This document shows, piece by piece, positions 61,909-64,000 of a DNA stretch of 64,000 bases; position 1 is the stretch's first letter, and every line of letters begins with the position of its first letter. The notes under the pieces were generated by a model. That model searched no databases and was not told the DNA's origin. It worked only from the letters and a program-made list of their open reading frames with translations. The translations under genes were made by a program, and so were the position numbers. Origin of the DNA: Alcanivorax sp. DG881. Lineage in GTDB: Bacteria > Pseudomonadota > Gammaproteobacteria > Pseudomonadales > Alcanivoracaceae. Location of the stretch: positions 1,231,717-1,295,716 of the forward strand of contig NZ_DS989915.1 of assembly GCF_000155615.1 (NCBI RefSeq), written 5' to 3'.

Positions 61909-63945
61909 TCAGCGTATGCTGCCTCTGCCCAGGCCATCCTCTTCAGAAGGTGCCAGGTAATCTGGCAACAACACCACGGACTCCGGTTTGGTCTGCGCAT
62001 AACTGGCATCCGGTGTCACATCGCCGCCCGGGCTGGACAGGATGTTATCGAAGCGCAGCACCTGATCCTGGGATTTTTCCGCCACGTACAGGCTGCTGCC
62101 ATCGAAGGCGATATCCACCGGGTTGCCCAGCTGGGTATTGCCCACGGTGGTGCCATCACCATTATCAATGCTAACCGCCACATCGGTATTGCCATCCGCA
62201 CGGTCCGCTTTCTCGATCACATACAGCTTGCCATCGGTGCCCACCGCGCCGCTGCCCACATCGGAAACGATCAGGGTTTTGCGATCCGCCACATAGACAA
62301 TGCCATGCAGGTTGGTCGGCGCCGCAATGGCACTGCCACCGATGGTCGGGGTGATGATCCGGTCCGGATCTTCCGCCCCCTGGTTGGCCAGATAATCATC
62401 GAACACCGCAACCGTGCCATCGGTCAGCGCCACAAAGAGCTGATCGCCCTTGGGGTGGTAATCCAGATCCCAGGGCGCCACTGCCAGGGAGGTGGTGAAC
62501 AGCGGAGGCGCATCTGCACCCGACTGGGCACCAAAGACTTTCACCGCCGGGTCACCGTTATCGGTGATCAGCAGCAGCCCGGCTTCGTCCGCCACATCAA
62601 AGCCTTTCGGGCTGACCAGCGTAGTTGCCGCCCCGGACACAATGCGGTCGCGGCTCAGCGAAAACATCTCGCCGTCACGCTCCGTTCCAAGACGGTTCAC
62701 CACCACAATGCGGCCGTCCAGGTTGGCGCCATCATCGGCGGTCAGGTAGACATCGCCCAGTTGGTTAACGCTGACGCTTTCCAGTGACTCGCCCACGGTG
62801 AAGTCCCGTTGCACGGTGGTCAGGTCGGTATCCAGCACCACCACATCCGGGTCACCCGCCAACGGCGCATTGCTGGACACCAGCACGCCATCGATCGTGG
62901 TGTCGCTGTCATCGATATCCGAGACATCCGCTTCCAGGCGTGGCGTCGTGATGCGCACCAGCGATTCCGGCTTCACCGATGCCACCGTGCGATTGGGCGC
63001 CACATCGCCGGACTGGCCCGCAAAAATATTGTTGTAGACCAGAATGGCGTCGTTGGATTTCTCGGCAATAAACGCCTTGTTGCCTTCCAGAATCAGATCC
63101 ACCGGATTACCCAGCATGGTGGCCGGCCCTGCCAGTGTGCGATCCGGGGTCACCATGCCAGAAGCGGAGCTGGCGTTGCTGATCACATAGACCTTGCCAT
63201 CATCGGCCACCGCCGCATCCCCCACATCGGTGACTACCAGGGTGTCGGTATCCGCGCGGTAGGCAATCCCGTGAATGTTGGAAATGCTGACGCCGTCGCC
63301 TGGCGTAATGGTTCGCGCGGCGCTGGCGTCAAATCCACCCGCCACATAGTTATCCACCACCAGGATGGTGCCGTTGGTCATGGCCAGGAACAGAATATCC
63401 TGGGTTTCGTTATAGGCCAGATCCCAGCAGTTGGCAGGGAGCGCGGTGGAGGCCAACGGCTGGGCCATGTCCCCCGCCGCGGTGCCAAACACTTCAATAC
63501 TGTTACCGCCCACATTGGCGGCGAACAACAGGCCCGCCTCATGAGCCACGGCAATTCCTTTCACCGTAGCGGAACCGGGCGCATCGATATCACGCTCCAG
63601 CGCCGGATCAGTGAGGCTGCCGTCTTCTCGCTGGGCCGCAAGGTGAATGGTTTGGAAGGTGCTGGGCGTCGCCGTGTCATCGGCCACATACAGATTGCCC
63701 AGCAGATCCTGCGCCATGCCTTCGTTGCCACCGGATGAAAAATTCGCTTCCACGTTCAGCGCCGGGTCCAGTCGATCGATTTGTCCCCGGTTGGTCGGGC
63801 CATTGAGCATCACCAGAATAGGGGCTGATCGAGCTGAAGGCGGTGTGACGCTATTATTACTGCTACTGTCACCCCCGCAAGCGGCCAGACCCACTGCCGC
63901 CGCCAGCGCGGTGAAACCAAGGTTACGATACGTGCCGATGTTCAT
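61909..63945 (-). CDS. Lipoprotein beta-propeller of two duplicated halves
   Basis: A 678-residue lipoprotein (lipobox VGLAAC after MNIGTYRNLGFTAL) with an Asn/Ser-rich linker. Two halves of about 290 residues repeat the same motifs in order: KGxxVAxEAGLLxxxxNGxxxxVFG, the WDLxYxxxxDxLFxAxTxGTxxVxDxY blade, IxGIxYxADxxTLxVxDVGxxAVxxDGKxYVI, LGNPVDxxxxGxxxxxAEKSxDxxxxYxNI and SxKPESLV. Each is an NHL-like propeller. The start at 63945 follows GGAG-like GGGAGTAACAGG; an open extension to 63990 is rejected. Probably an outer-membrane or surface protein; ligand unknown. Confidence 0.85.
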   Translation of the reverse strand: MNIGTYRNLGFTALAAAVGLAACGGDSSSNNSVTPPSARSAPILVMLNGPTNRGQIDRLDPALNVEANFSSGGNEGMAQDLLGNLYVADDTATPSTFQTIHLAAQREDGSLTDPALERDIDAPGSATVKGIAVAHEAGLLFAANVGGNSIEVFGTAAGDMAQPLASTALPANCWDLAYNETQDILFLAMTNGTILVVDNYVAGGFDASAARTITPGDGVSISNIHGIAYRADTDTLVVTDVGDAAVADDGKVYVISNASSASGMVTPDRTLAGPATMLGNPVDLILEGNKAFIAEKSNDAILVYNNIFAGQSGDVAPNRTVASVKPESLVRITTPRLEADVSDIDDSDTTIDGVLVSSNAPLAGDPDVVVLDTDLTTVQRDFTVGESLESVSVNQLGDVYLTADDGANLDGRIVVVNRLGTERDGEMFSLSRDRIVSGAATTLVSPKGFDVADEAGLLLITDNGDPAVKVFGAQSGADAPPLFTTSLAVAPWDLDYHPKGDQLFVALTDGTVAVFDDYLANQGAEDPDRIITPTIGGSAIAAPTNLHGIVYVADRKTLIVSDVGSGAVGTDGKLYVIEKADRADGNTDVAVSIDNGDGTTVGNTQLGNPVDIAFDGSSLYVAEKSQDQVLRFDNILSSPGGDVTPDASYAQTKPESVVLLPDYLAPSEEDGLGRGSIR

Positions 63946-64000
63946 CCTGTTACTCCCTTTCCATCCATTGATAACAACCCATCGAACCACTGAAACCCTC

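Noticed and set aside
1..64000. CRISPR array, prophage, integrase, transposase, rRNA or tRNA genes
   Set aside because: No spaced direct repeats of 25-40 bases with unique spacers, no phage or transposase proteins, and no recognisable tRNA cloverleaf or rRNA text were seen.

Overview
The window reads as a chromosomal segment of a free-living, aerobic, Gram-negative gammaproteobacterium. Gene content (RapA, RhlB, MiaB, aa3-type oxidase with heme-A synthesis genes, OmpW, a TorF-type porin, PhoH, LemA plus M48 peptidase) and the style of the DNA suggest an Alcanivorax-like marine lineage; this genus guess comes from gene style, not from a database match. I found no rRNA, tRNA, prophage, transposase or CRISPR array. 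Genes are densely packed on both strands.

Layout. (1) 1-7457, + strand: end of an operon with an ABC transporter (binding protein, permease, ATPase), two DUF1989-type proteins and a large biotin-dependent urea/guanidine carboxylase. This is the guanidine (formerly 'urea carboxylase') nitrogen-acquisition operon; the allophanate hydrolase expected to finish the pathway is not in the window. (2) 7557-10973, - strand: an unusual 1138-residue lipoprotein joining a diheme MauG/cytochrome-c-peroxidase module to FG-GAP/VCBS and ASPIC/UnbV repeats. (3) 11122-14568: a GST-like protein, two small cysteine-rich proteins, a short hydrolase-like fragment, two small membrane proteins and a divergent XRE/MmyB-type regulator. 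(4) 14638-18852: rapA, a carboxylesterase and a secreted RcnB/CigR-like protein. (5) 19202-29034: a cytochrome aa3 oxidase cluster, with coxB-coxA-ctaG-coxC on the - strand and surf1, an assembly-like protein, ctaA and ctaB on the + strand. (6) 29192-46571: mixed housekeeping and envelope genes, including a DUF962 protein, LemA with an M48 peptidase, a GNAT-fold protein, a membrane-anchored cold-shock domain, a sodium symporter, a sialidase-like pair, a START protein, PlsC-like acyltransferase, an SDR, RhlB, GlpE and OmpW. (7) 46700-57947: PhoH, an ICMT-like methyltransferase, a YiiX-like cysteine hydrolase, an M14 peptidase, a lipoprotein, a TorF-type porin, a nuclease-fold protein, a porin with a mini phosphate-binding protein, PCu(A)C and SCO copper chaperones, and miaB. 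(8) 58078-61880: a complete sulfate ABC importer (sbp-cysT-cysW-cysA). (9) 61909-63945: a beta-propeller lipoprotein built from an internal duplication.

Themes. Nitrogen scavenging appears twice: the guanidine operon and the TorF-type porin. The porin has a textbook sigma-54 -24/-12 promoter and an upstream NtrC-like box. Copper and heme delivery to cytochrome oxidase is represented by CtaG, SURF1, CtaA and CtaB in the oxidase cluster, and again by SCO and PCu(A)C at 55.5-56.5 kb.

The most unusual signal is a family of intergenic elements built from 7-base words repeated with strict period 7. They often form two inverted arms, and in two places the arms enclose a bidirectional terminator. 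At least ten arrays occur between genes (7.5, 12.6/12.8, 18.2, 19.0, 29.05, 29.65, 40.5, 44.2, 46.6, 52.6 kb). Each locus uses its own word, from AT-only to GC-rich, but keeps the period.
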